Assembly (NCBI GenBank): GCA_007115705.1
Contig: QXEO01000339.1
Location: forward strand, 7,962,518 to 8,026,517
DNA length: 64,000 nt
Origin: Dactylis glomerata
Taxonomy: Eukaryota > Streptophyta > Magnoliopsida > Poales > Poaceae
Reading direction: 5' to 3'
A program made the position numbers and the translations under genes. Of this stretch, positions 23,162 through 33,666 are shown piece by piece. The notes under the pieces are model-generated. The model was given only the letters and a program-made list of their open reading frames with translations, made no database searches and was not told the DNA's origin. How positions within the stretch are numbered: position 1 is the stretch's first letter; every line of letters begins with the position of its first letter.

Positions 23162-26100
23162 CTATGCGGGGGAAAGGGAGTTCGACACCCGCGCCGTCTT
23201 GGTTGGATCAGTCGGGTGGATCTGGTGTTCTCGGGTGTCCTTGGTGGCATCGAAAGACAACTCTGGGGCGTTCTGCTGCGCCGGTGGGTCGATGTCCATG
23301 ACAGTGGCTTCCCGAATGTGGTGCAGTTCCTCGTGCACCCCGAAAGTCTAGGACATGTCGTTGAAGTCCTTGTCGTAGTTTTCTGACCGCGCGAAGCTGC
23401 CGCTGATAGTCAGTGGTCCTCTATTTGCGGGCATCCGTAACTTGAGGTAGGCGTAGTGTGGTACAGCCATGAATCGGGCGAACGCTGGTCGCCCGAGGAT
23501 AGCATGATACTGCGAGGGCCAGTCGACCACCTCGAATTCGATCTTCTCCTTTCTGAAGTTTGCTTTAGTGCCGAAGATGACGTCGAGGTGTATCGCTCCC
23601 AATGGGTACGTCGGCTTTCCCGGGACGATTCCGTGGAAGGAAGTCTCCGTTGGCAGGAGATTGTTTAGTGGAATCTTGATCTTTCGCAGTGTGTCTGCGT
23701 AGATGAGGTTCAGGCTGCTGCCTCCGTCCATGAACACCTTTTTCGAGGTGAAACCCCCTATTTGTGCCTCGAGAACCAGAGCGTGGTGTCCTGGGCGTGG
23801 AATCTTCGGTGGGTGATCTGACCGATCGAAACCAATCGGATGTTCAGACCAATTCAGATATTTGGGAGTAGCTGGTGGCGCGTGCTCGGCGTGAAACACT
23901 TCTCTCGCGCGCTTTCGCCGGACTTTATTCGTCGGGCGCCCCCTCTGAATCATGGGCACGAGACCTCTTGGTGGCGGGAACTCTTCTTCCTCGTTGGCTG
24001 GCTGTCGCTGCTCGGCTTGCTGGATCGTAGCGGCCTGATGGCTTTGCTGTACGACGTTCGCTGGTGGATTCGGCGGTGGCGGTGGAGCGTTGTAGGCTAT
24101 CGCCCCTGCCACTCGTTGCTCGACGTTCATTCTCTCCTGAAGTGCCCGGTTCAGACGAAGGAACTCCCTGCACTCGATGAGAAGGTGTGCAGGTTTTCGT
24201 ACTCCGTCCTTGTCGAGGTACGTATGCCTCGGGCAGCCGCTATCGAGCATCTCCTCTGCCGACATCTGTGGTTGTCGACGACGCCACTCCTTAGTGGGCT
24301 TCGAGTCACGGCAGCTGCTGCCGTAGTAGGTGTTTCCTCGTCGCGGTAAGTCGCGATTGTCGTCGCGGTCTTCATGCACGTAGCTGGCTGCTACCATGTC
24401 TATGTTCTCCGTGTTGTCGTAGCGGCTTCGGCGACCTTTCTTCTGAGATCCGGGATGGAATTGGTCCTTTGCATCGCCATCGCGTTCTGCTGATCGACGG
24501 CGGCTTCTGGGAGCCGAAATGGAGTCTTCGCCATCGGCCCACTCGTTCACCAAACTCATGAGGTGGTCGATGGTTCTGGGCTTGCAGCGCCCCAGTTCCT
24601 CCTTGAAGTCACGCCGAAATAAGCCGTCCCGAAATGCGTCAATGGCCCTTTCGGGCGAGATGTTTTCTGTCGTGTTCCGGAGGCCGATCCATCATGAGAT
24701 GTATGACCTCAGGTTTTCGCCGGTCTTCTGCACGCATAAGCGGAGTTCTTTGAACGACGTAGGTCATCGCGAAGTGCCTCGAAAGTTTGCGATGAATGCT
24801 TGCCGAAATTCTTCCCAGGAGCGGATGCTATCTGGGGCGAGATTGTTCAACCACGCTCTTGCGTTGTCTTTTAGGTGTAGTGACAACAACTGGAGAGCAT
24901 TGTCTCTAGATCCGCCGCTGATTTTAACAGCGGTCATGAAGTCATCTAGCCAAATTTGGGGATCCTGCTGCCCGTTAAACTTGACTACGCCGTCGCTGAG
25001 TTTGATTCCTTTCGGCAATGGTGCCGAGCGAATCAGAAGGCTAAAACATTCTGCCCCGCAGAGTGCATCGCCAGGACTGCCGAACGTTTCTGCTTCGCGT
25101 CGCGCTCGCCCTTGGTCGACTCTATGCTGGGCCAGACCATGCCGAAGTTCTCCGTTGATAGGTTCGACCGCTTGCGTCCGAGGCGCTACAGCTGGTGCTG
25201 GTGCTGGGTGTCTAGCCTGTTCCGGTGGTGGAGCGGCTCTTGCTGCTGTCGCATCATGCGCTGAGCCAGGTGTGCCTTGCAGCACCCTTACTCCTTCGAG
25301 TGCTAGATTTCGCAGGTGTCGCATATGTTCGTCACCGTTAGACGCGTTCGCAGCAATGTATGCCGCCGCCGCCATGATTGCTGCTTCCTTGGTCTTGGGC
25401 ATTAACTCAGCTTCGTTGAATTCTGCCTCTAGATTTCGAGTGACATTCTGCATATCGGCCCCTTGCTGAGTGCGCGATCTTGATCTGTGCTGAACGCTCG
25501 AAGAGTAATGTGATGATCTTTCTGCCCGCCTCCTGCTGGATGCGTCGGCCTCCTCTCTGCGTCGTTCCAACACTCGCCTATCAGCGCTAATCTGATCTTT
25601 TTGCTCCTGAACGACGAATCGGAGTGCAGCCAAATTGCTTGGACTCGGGTTAGGTCCGAAGTTTACTTCGCCCGCATAGACCCTTCTTGCGAACCGGATC
25701 TGGTCATGAGTGACCACCTGGCGGCCGCTGTCTGACCGGTTTCGACCGTCGTTGTCGTTTCCGTCGTTGTGTGATGCCATCATGCAGTGGCCTCCAGGCC
25801 ACGGGGTCGAGTCATCGCTGATTTCGCCCAGCGCTGGAGGATAGATGTCGTCGCTTTCGACGTAGGGCCCGACTTCGACCATGAAGTCAGAGTCATGATC
25901 GGCCATATAGCCGTCGCTGGATGCGTTAGATTCGCATAGCGAGGCAGAGCTCACCGAATTGCCAATTTTCCCCTTAGCTTCGGGGTAGACGTTGTCGTCG
26001 TCGTCGGAGCAGGTGTAGTCCAAGTATAATCCCTCGACGTAGTCAGCATCATAGGGTGTCGTGCGAAGCGTGAGGGCGTTGAGAGCCCGATCGCACTCGG

Positions 26101-26857
26101 ATATCGTTGGGTAGATAGCTGCTGTACCTCCCCGCGGATCTTCACAGCCGGCGATCTCATGGAGTGAGAAATCTCCGACGCCTATATAGTGGTATGCGTC
26201 GCAGTCGACGCAGTATGCGGTGGTCGGGGATGGAGGCGGATCTTCAAAATCGTTCGACCCTACTGATGGGGTCGAAATCTTCAGTCTCAGCTCCTCCTTC
26301 GACGGCGCTAGTGACACGCTTGCCGAGGGTTTGCCCCCGACGGATGGTGGTGTCGTCGCTTTGGCCACGAGCGGAGCCGATTCACCGATGGAGAGCAGTT
26401 CCATTGTTCCATTGCTGTCCACATGGAAATTGAACAGTCCGAAGGCCATGTCGTAGCCTTCGGGCGCTGCTCTTGTCGCGCCTGGAACGGGGTCGATGGT
26501 GCTCACCGTCGAGGTGAGGTTGGTGGTACTTGGCGAGATGCCATCGACGACAGTCGAATCGACGGCGCCAGTCTCAAGCTCCATCGAGCTGGTGTGGACG
26601 ATGGCCGGCGCAGATGTGCCGGCGAGGGTGTCGACGCCGATCTTGGAAGTGGTATCGTCGTTGGTCGGCACAGCGATGCCGACGATAGCATCGATCTTGA
26701 CGGGGGTGCCGACGTTGGTCGACACAGCGATGCCAACGGTGGTGTCGATGCCGATCTTGGTTGCGGTTGGTGATGGAGCCGGCAAATCCGTAGATCCAGA
26801 TCCCGTCGTCCCCACGGTCGGCGCCAATTGACGAGGTTCTAACTCGGCAATGCCCAT
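23162..26857 (-). pseudogene. unit A gag-protease (decayed)
   Basis: The frame opens at a methionine inside LTR2 (26855-26857) and crosses the primer-binding site. The N-terminal ~230 residues are Thr/Val/Ile-rich with internal repeats. A Retrotrans_gag domain (IWLDDFM...ARAWLNNL) follows, then an Arg/Ser/Gln-rich linker, an atypical C-x2-H...H-x4-C motif, and an aspartic protease with DGGSS. Three nonsense changes break it: TGA at 24764-24766, TGA at 24692-24694 and TAG at 23348-23350. Unit D has Arg, Arg and Gln codons there, while unit B shares all three stops. Confidence 0.85.
26809..26826 (-). promoter_or_regulatory. primer-binding site of unit A
   Basis: On the minus strand TGGCGCCGACCGTGGGGA begins two bases after the LTR. 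It starts with TGG, as required to pair with a tRNA CCA end. I do not assign the tRNA. Identical sites lie at 40556-40573 (B) and 57897-57914 (D). Confidence 0.7.
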
Positions 26858-27373
26858 GCTTGAAGGCTTTCGATCTAGGAAGCGTATTGGGACCTGGCGA
26901 ACTCGACGGCGATCAGACGAAAACAGAGAGACGCAAGGATTTACCCAGGTTCAGCCCCCTCGAAAGGTAAAAGGCCTACGTCCTGCTTGTCTGACTTGTA
27001 TTGATAGGGTGGTGATGATGATGGCGTTACAATGGCGGCGCAGATTGGATCTGACCGAGAGTGGAGAGCTCAAGTTGTCGAGCGCTCCGGCGTGAGGTGG
27101 GTGGAAGTGAATCTAGGGTTTCGAGACCTCCCTCCTAGCCTTTTATAAGTCAAGGCTAGGTCTCAGGAGTGTCTCTCAAGCCAAGTACAGATCGGATCGA
27201 CCGAGACCTAATCTAACTTGAACTCCTCGAAATCTTGCTGGTGCACCAAGTAACGCCTCTGGGCCGCGTCGAGCCACAGCCTTGATAGGCCTCGAAAGCC
27301 TTTCCTGAGACACCCCACCTGGACCGAAAACCAGGTAGGCGAATGTCGGGGCCCATCTGTCATTCCTTCGTCA
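26829..27373 (-). repeat. LTR2 (shared by units A and B)
   Basis: 545 bp. It carries the inner variant: ggttctaactcgg and catgcttgaagg near the primer-site end, and cttgctggtgc near 27237. It serves as 5' LTR of A and 3' LTR of B. No target duplication flanks it. Confidence 0.9.
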
Positions 27374-27386
27374 GTAGCCCCCGAGT

Positions 27387-28882
27387 GCCTGGGATAGCCG
27401 AAGACTATGGCAGGGACTCCTCCCGAAAAGTCTCTCCGGCCGTACCCGATATGAGCACTTAGCCTATAAACTGTAAATGCATAGGGATCATTTGAGTAGC
27501 ATGCTTGTTAGATACACAATCTTCGAATTACTCTTATTCAGAGCCTCGAGAGTGTTAAGTTGGGTTTGCAGAGGGATGCGCATAACCGGCCTGAGACTCA
27601 CGCTGGGTCTCAGTTAATTGCATTGCTGCAAAGACATGCGGTTAGCTTACTCAGATTCGAGTCCCCCGACTCGAACCCGCGTGGGCTGGTGCTACCCTGA
27701 CCCGAGCCGCGTCGGACTTACCAGGTCGGAGCCCAGTTCATTGTGAGGCACCCGATGCGTCCATCGGTGCAAACTTCATACCGTAGGTATGGAAAACTTC
27801 CGGCAGAGTGCGTTTGATACGAATACCGGGCCATCCGGTGTTGCTAACCGTGGACTTACCTTCGTATTTGACATACGGCATCCAAACTGGTATATTGCCA
27901 CCAACATTCGGGCACGTTGATTGAGGAGCGTTGATAGCTCGAAAGACAGGTTAAAACAAGATGACTCAAAGGTCTGAAGCTCGAACCCGAATCTCTGAAA
28001 GTATTACTGGGTTGAAAGGAATAGCTCGAAATATCGTAGCCCTACCTCGAACATCTTGAAGGCGTTGCTGGCCCGAAAAGGAAACTCAAAGAGACCGAAA
28101 TCCTATCTCGAATATATCGAAGGCGCTGCTGGCCCGAAAGAGAAACTCGAGAGACCGAAATCCTGTCTCGAATATATCGAAGGCGCTGCTGGCCCGAAAG
28201 AGAAACTCGAGGGACCGAAATCCTGTCTCGAATATATCGAAGGCACTGCTGGCCCGAAAGAGAAACTCGAGAGGCGAAAAGACAGAGTCGTCGAAAAAAC
28301 TCGGTGTAAATTCGGATGACACAAAAGAGAGGTATACAAAGACCCCCGAAAGAGAACCCAGTCGAGATGCTGTCCGAGCATAAGAGGCACATACCTTCGA
28401 AGCTCGAGAGAACCTTTGCTAGTTTTTGTTCTTCGAATCCAAAAGGAATCGTCCTGCTCGAAGAAACGCGTCATTGCTGACGACAATCCCCGCCGAGTTG
28501 TCACATCATCTTCTGCAGTAGCGACCTGATCCTGCCAGAACTAGACGCACGGTGGGCCCACCGGCCGCGCGTCCCGGCCAGTTGACAGAATTTGACCGCA
28601 CGTCCTATGCGTGGGTGAGAAATAACCGGCACCGTTTCCTTGAATAACGTGCGTAGTGGACGCCGCGGTGCTCGCGTGTTGACACGTGGACGGTCAGATC
28701 AACCCGGCCGTTTCCACTTCGTCGTGGACGGCTGAGATCTGACGTAGATTTCTAGAACTGGAATAAATGACGATGGCAGGGTAACAGTCCTGTCTCACTC
28801 CGCCGCCATCATCTCCTTCCTCGCGCAGCGCCCCTGTAGCACCACTTCTCCATTTCCGCAAACCCCACTGTTCCCTGAGGTC
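27387..28882. other. spacer of unit B with ~60-bp repeats
   Basis: Nearly the same as 13641-15135, including the 60-bp units (28046-28287). No gene is supported here. Confidence 0.6.
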
Positions 28883-31650
28883 ATGGGAAAGAGAAGCTCT
28901 GCCGCCGTCGGCGCCACCGCCGCGGCCAAGAAAGCCAAGACAGCTGATGCTGAAGGCTCCAGCGTTGGCCGCTGGGTCCAATCCAAGGTGGGGAACAAGG
29001 AGCTGATGCAGTCCGAGAAGATGGGCCTGCTGAAGAATGCGCCGGCGGAATCGCTCGCCGCCGGCCCGGAGATCGTTCCCCGGCCACCCCTCGGCTTCCG
29101 GGTAATCTTCCTCGCCTTTTTGCTGCGGGGTTTGTCTTTTCCCCCGCATCCTTTTCTCCGTGGCCTTCTCTTTGCTTACGGGATTCAGCTCCATGACCTG
29201 AATCCCAACTCCATCCTTCACATTGCGTGCTTTATCACGCTCTGTGAGTGCTTCCTGGGGATAGAACCCCACTGGGCGTTGTGGCGCCGAATCTTTGCTA
29301 TTCGGCACCCTCTACCATATCAAACTGGCGGCTTTGGCGTTCAAGTGCGCCCAGACGTCGATTACTTCAATCTTCAAGCGCCCGAAAATAATCCCGGGTG
29401 GAGGACGAAATGGTATTATGCCAAGGACAAGTCCTCCGATGGCGAAAACTTCGGGCTCGAGGAGTTCCATCCTACAGTCGTTCTTCGACCACGTGTATCC
29501 TGGAGACACGATCTTTCGGACGAGGAGCTGAAGATTACGGAGCCATTGATGGAGAAGATCCAGCAGCTCCGATCTACCCCGAAGAAAGAGCTTTCGGGAA
29601 TCCAGCTCATCCGGACCTTCATCGAGCGTCGGATCCAGCCGCTCGCTGCACGAGCCCACTGCATGTGGGACTACAGCGATCACCGGGATTCGACCCGCAT
29701 CTCTCAAGACGAGCTGCACGAAGCCGAAATCGACGAGTGCGTACGCGCCGTCACGAACATCAAGAAGAAGGATCCCGTGCCGAAGATCTTCGGCGCTGTA
29801 GCCTTTAGCAAAGCCTTTCCCCGCACCGAGGTATGATCATGCTTTTATTCGAATGCCGTTCTCATTTCTTAGCCGAATCATTCAATGTCGAATGCAACCT
29901 CTCTTCTTTTGCACAGGTGATTGACGTAGCCCGATGCTATCCGCCCCAGCCCGAAATGGGCGAGTATCCGGGGCGTGATTTTGCCGAAGTGCCAGAAGGG
30001 TCGGCCTCCGCCGCTCCATCGCTACCGAGGGCTCCGAAGAGACAACGAATTGCGGACGTTGTCGAAGATTCGGAGGACCTCGATGACACTCATTTCACTT
30101 CGGGGGATGATGGCAACAACGCTATCCCCGCTTCGCCTTTGAGCCGCCGCGCTCCCCCTCGAACGGACAAGAAGGTTCTCCCGAAGTTCGGGATCGATGC
30201 TTCGTAAGTGCTCCTTGTCGAACTTGTATATCCTCTGGTCATACCTCAAATTAACTATCTGGTTTCCTCCTTGAATCTTGTTTCAGGTCTTCCTCCGAGG
30301 AGACGTCGACCGGTCCTGGGGATGAAGAACAATACCATTTTCGACCCCATGACCACGCCCTCGAACAAACGGCGGATTCACAGGAGAAGGCCGCCGGCGT
30401 CACCGCTCCCGAAGTCGCTCTGACGAAGCCTTCAACTTCTTCCAAGAAGAAGGCGGCGGAGCAAGAATTCGTACTTGTCTCCTCGTCTGACGGGCCCTCC
30501 GGCCCTAGCAACCATGTAAGTCCGAGAATTTTCAACTTGTGCTTCGCGTGCTTTACCATTAGTAGCCCCTGAGGGTGAGTCGAAGTGTTTACACTTGGGC
30601 TTGCCCTCCGAAACATGATTCGAAGGTTAATTTTTCGCCCGGCTTTCTTTAGCCCATTGTTAGGGATCTGTCGAAGGTTTGCAGGAGCTTCTTCGCCTTA
30701 GAAGAAGAGAATCGTAGGCTGACTGAGCAGCTTGACGAGACTCGACGTAAGTAATGCCATCCTCCTTGTAAAATTTGGCTTTGTGTATGATACTTTGCTC
30801 TTTTTTTTCTGATGACATCCTTTTACTGATTAGGGATTGGGGCCCAGGCTGCTGCTGACAAGACTTCCCTGAAATCTCAGCTGGACGACCTTGCCACTGA
30901 GAATTCGGGCTTGAAGGCTAAGGTCACCGAGCTGAACAACGAAATCGCCCGACTGAAGGGCGAATCGTCCGAAGCTGAGGAGCGTGCGAAGAAAAGCCGT
31001 CTGGATGCCGAAGCCCGAGAGGGAGAGCTAACCCAGCGCCTACAGACTTCGCTCGACGCCTTACGTGGTAAGTTCTTCGAACTTTGTCCGAAATAGTTTG
31101 GGTGCCGAAAGTACTACTGAGACTTGGTCGTTTCCTTGCCCGTGCAGCTGCTGCCGAATTGGACACCGGAGCAATGAAAGGGCCTGCTGGACTTGAATCC
31201 AGTATCGGCTTCGCCGAACGCCTTAGTCGCGAGGTTGTCAACCTCTTAGCGCGGGTGCGGTCGACGCTGGTTCGCGTTCGGGATACGTCTGTACCCGACT
31301 CGACCAGCAACACCATGGCGGGGATCCTCGATGCTGTGGCGGTGAAGGCAGGTGGCGAAGACCCGTTGTTTGCAGCGGTGCGCCATCAGGTAACTATCGG
31401 CACCGAGTCTGTCTTCTCCATGATGATGATGCATGGCGTGGAGTTTGATGCCGACAAGGTCACGAGCACGTATCCGAAAGGCAAAGACGGACGCGACAAA
31501 TCTGCGAAGAATTATGTTGCCCGTGCTCGTGAACTGGCTGCCCGAATGACAAGCTTTCTCGCCGAGAGGAATGAGAAGCGTGCAGCGGCGAAGGCTCGGA
31601 AGCGTGGAACATCCGCTGCACCGTCTAGCAAGGCCGGTAGTTCGGCGTAG
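28883..31650 (+). CDS. unit B plus-strand gene, intact splice sites
   Basis: The best-preserved copy. Exons 28883-29830, 29917-30203, 30287-30515, 30653-30746, 30834-31067 and 31148-31650 join in frame to 764 codons, with GT..AG at every border, including the exon 2 donor (ttc/gtaagt) lost in unit A. Features are as in A: nuclear-signal-like N-terminus, gypsy-type transposon core, central acidic/basic segment, coiled coil, basic C-terminus. Its preservation next to a gag-pol with stops is notable, but this copy is also very young. Function is unknown. Confidence 0.75.
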
Positions 31651-31818
31651 TGCGAGCAGCTCTGCTGGTGCCCACTTGTAATTAGTTTGCTGTTTCACAT
31701 CGAGGGCTATGACCCTGATTAGAACCCTCTCTGCTGTAAAACTTTTTCTGCCATTATATTAATCTTCAAGCCATTTTGGTTGCCGTTACTTGTGTGTGAT
31801 GTTCGGCTCCTCGTGCAG

Positions 31819-32663
31819 GACCCTTCGCAAACATCTGGTGCTTGGCCTGTTTCGTACGAAACAGCTAGCAGTACTTCGGGTGCCATTGAGCGAAGAGCGC
31901 CCTCTTCGAGCGAGCTTTCCCTAATTCGATCGTTGCGTGATCAGCTTCAAAGTACGCAGCGTCAGCTGAAGGTTGTTACTGCCAAGGTCGATGTCGCCCT
32001 ATCGAAGGCGTCGTATGCTGCCGACTTCGAGAAATTCCTTCTCGACGAAATCGAAAATCTTGGGAAATCTCTTCAGTGTCAGTCTTTAGACCTCTTTAGC
32101 TTTGCGTTGACCGGGGCGTGCAGGATCTAAACTTCGTTCTCTTTTTTGCAGATGTGTGTCTTGATAATGCAGCCGAGGCCCGGCGCGTAAATGCGCATAT
32201 TATTGCTGCCCAGAATCATGCCAACTCCGTTGCTGATAACTTCTGGGCTGATCGGTCGAAGGCAATGAAGCTGACACTCCTTCAAGATAGGATTGCTCAA
32301 GCTAGTGCGTTGGCTAAGACGAGCCGAAGCGCTCTTGCGCTGGTGCACCAGGTGATGTTTCCTCTAAACGATCAGCCCGAAGGTTTGCCGGCACTGCTCG
32401 ATCGATTCGAGAATGGCAACGCTATACACTCCTTTGTCCGGGCGCACCTGCGTAGTGGAGCTGTGGTTGCCCTTGCTTTCGTGCATGCGCACTACCCTGA
32501 AGTCGACCTAGAGCTTCTGAAGACGCCTCCTTCATCGCCCAGCGGTCGTTACAACATGGAGCGACATTATGCTGTTTGTAGAAGCACCGGCGACTATATC
32601 GCTCGCCAAATTGTCGTCGAAAGTGATCGGCAAAGGGCGAACCAGGGCGCCGCGGCGCCATGA
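31819..32663 (+). CDS. unit B downstream exons, coiled-coil module, open
   Basis: Exons 31819-32077 and 32152-32663 are open throughout (CAG at the site of unit A's stop). There is no ATG of its own. A phase-0 acceptor matches the phase-0 donor inside the last exon of the preceding gene (about 31389/31390), so a joined longer protein is possible. The alternative is a 5'-truncated duplicate whose C-terminal domain resembles the preceding one. Confidence 0.5.
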
Positions 32664-32836
32664 ACTATCCTTGTGGCTGTATTTGTATCTCCGATATGTG
32701 TTTGTATATATCTTCTTCGTTAGTGGCCGAAAAGGCAGAGCTTTCGAGCCTAGATCACTTTAGATGACAATCCACAAGAGTAGGTCGAAGACAACGCAGT
32801 ACTTGAACTTAGGTTCAGAGAGCGCAATTCCCAAGT

Positions 32837-33540
32837 ATGGGTCGAGATGTCGAGGCCCCGAGCGTAGGTTGAAGGACCGAGCCCCCGAGCGTGGGTCGAA
32901 GGGCCGAGCCCCCGAGCGTGGGTCGAAGGGCCGAGCCCCCGAGCGTGGGTCGAAGGACCGAGCCCCCGAGCGTGGGTCGAAGGACCGAGCCCCCGAGCGT
33001 GGGTCGAAGGGCCGAGCCCCCGAGCGTGGGTCGAAAGGCTGAACCCCGAGCGTGGGTCGAAGGGCCGAGCCCCTGAGCGTGGGTCGAAGGGCCGAGCCCC
33101 CGAGCGTGGGTCGAAGGACCGAGCCCCCGAGCGTGGGTCGAAGGACCGAGCCTCCGAGCGTGGGTCGAAGGGCCGAGCCCCCGAGCGTGGGTCGAAGGAC
33201 CGAGCCCCCGAACGTGGGTCGAAGGACCGAGCCCCCGAGCGTGGGTCGAAGGGCCAAGCCCCCGAACGTGGGTCGAAGGACCGAGCCCCCGAGCGTGGGT
33301 CGAAGGGCCGAGCCCCCAAGCGTGGGTCGAAGGACCGAGCCCCCGAGCGTGGGTCGAAAGGCTGAACCCCCGAACGTGGGTCGAAGGACCGAGCCTCCGA
33401 GCGTGGGTCGAAGGGCCGAGCCCCCGAGCGTAGGTCGAAGGACCGAGCCCCCGAGCATGGGTCGAAGGGCCGAGCCCCCGAGCGTGGGTCGAAGGACCGA
33501 GCCCCCGAGCGTGGGTCGAAGGGCCGAGCCCCCGAGCGTG
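32837..33540 (+). repeat. 27-bp minisatellite, unit B (~26 copies)
   Basis: Same unit as in A. It includes one 26-bp unit near 33043 (aaccccgagc for aacccccgagc), which breaks the all-frames-open property there. Confidence 0.95.
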
Positions 33541-33666
33541 CACAGGTGTTGATTTATAGAACGGGGCAATTTGAACTTTATTGCTTGGTGCCGAAGGCAC
33601 AATGTTGAGTGCGGACTGCTGCCGACACTTGATTACATGGTAGAGGGGGTAGGGGGGACAGCTTTG

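Noticed and set aside
23885..25469. Plus-strand frames of up to 316 codons opposite gag (repeated in each unit)
   Set aside because: They are shadows of the gag coding strand with high GC third positions; the genuine plus-strand gene lies at 15136-18916 and has introns.
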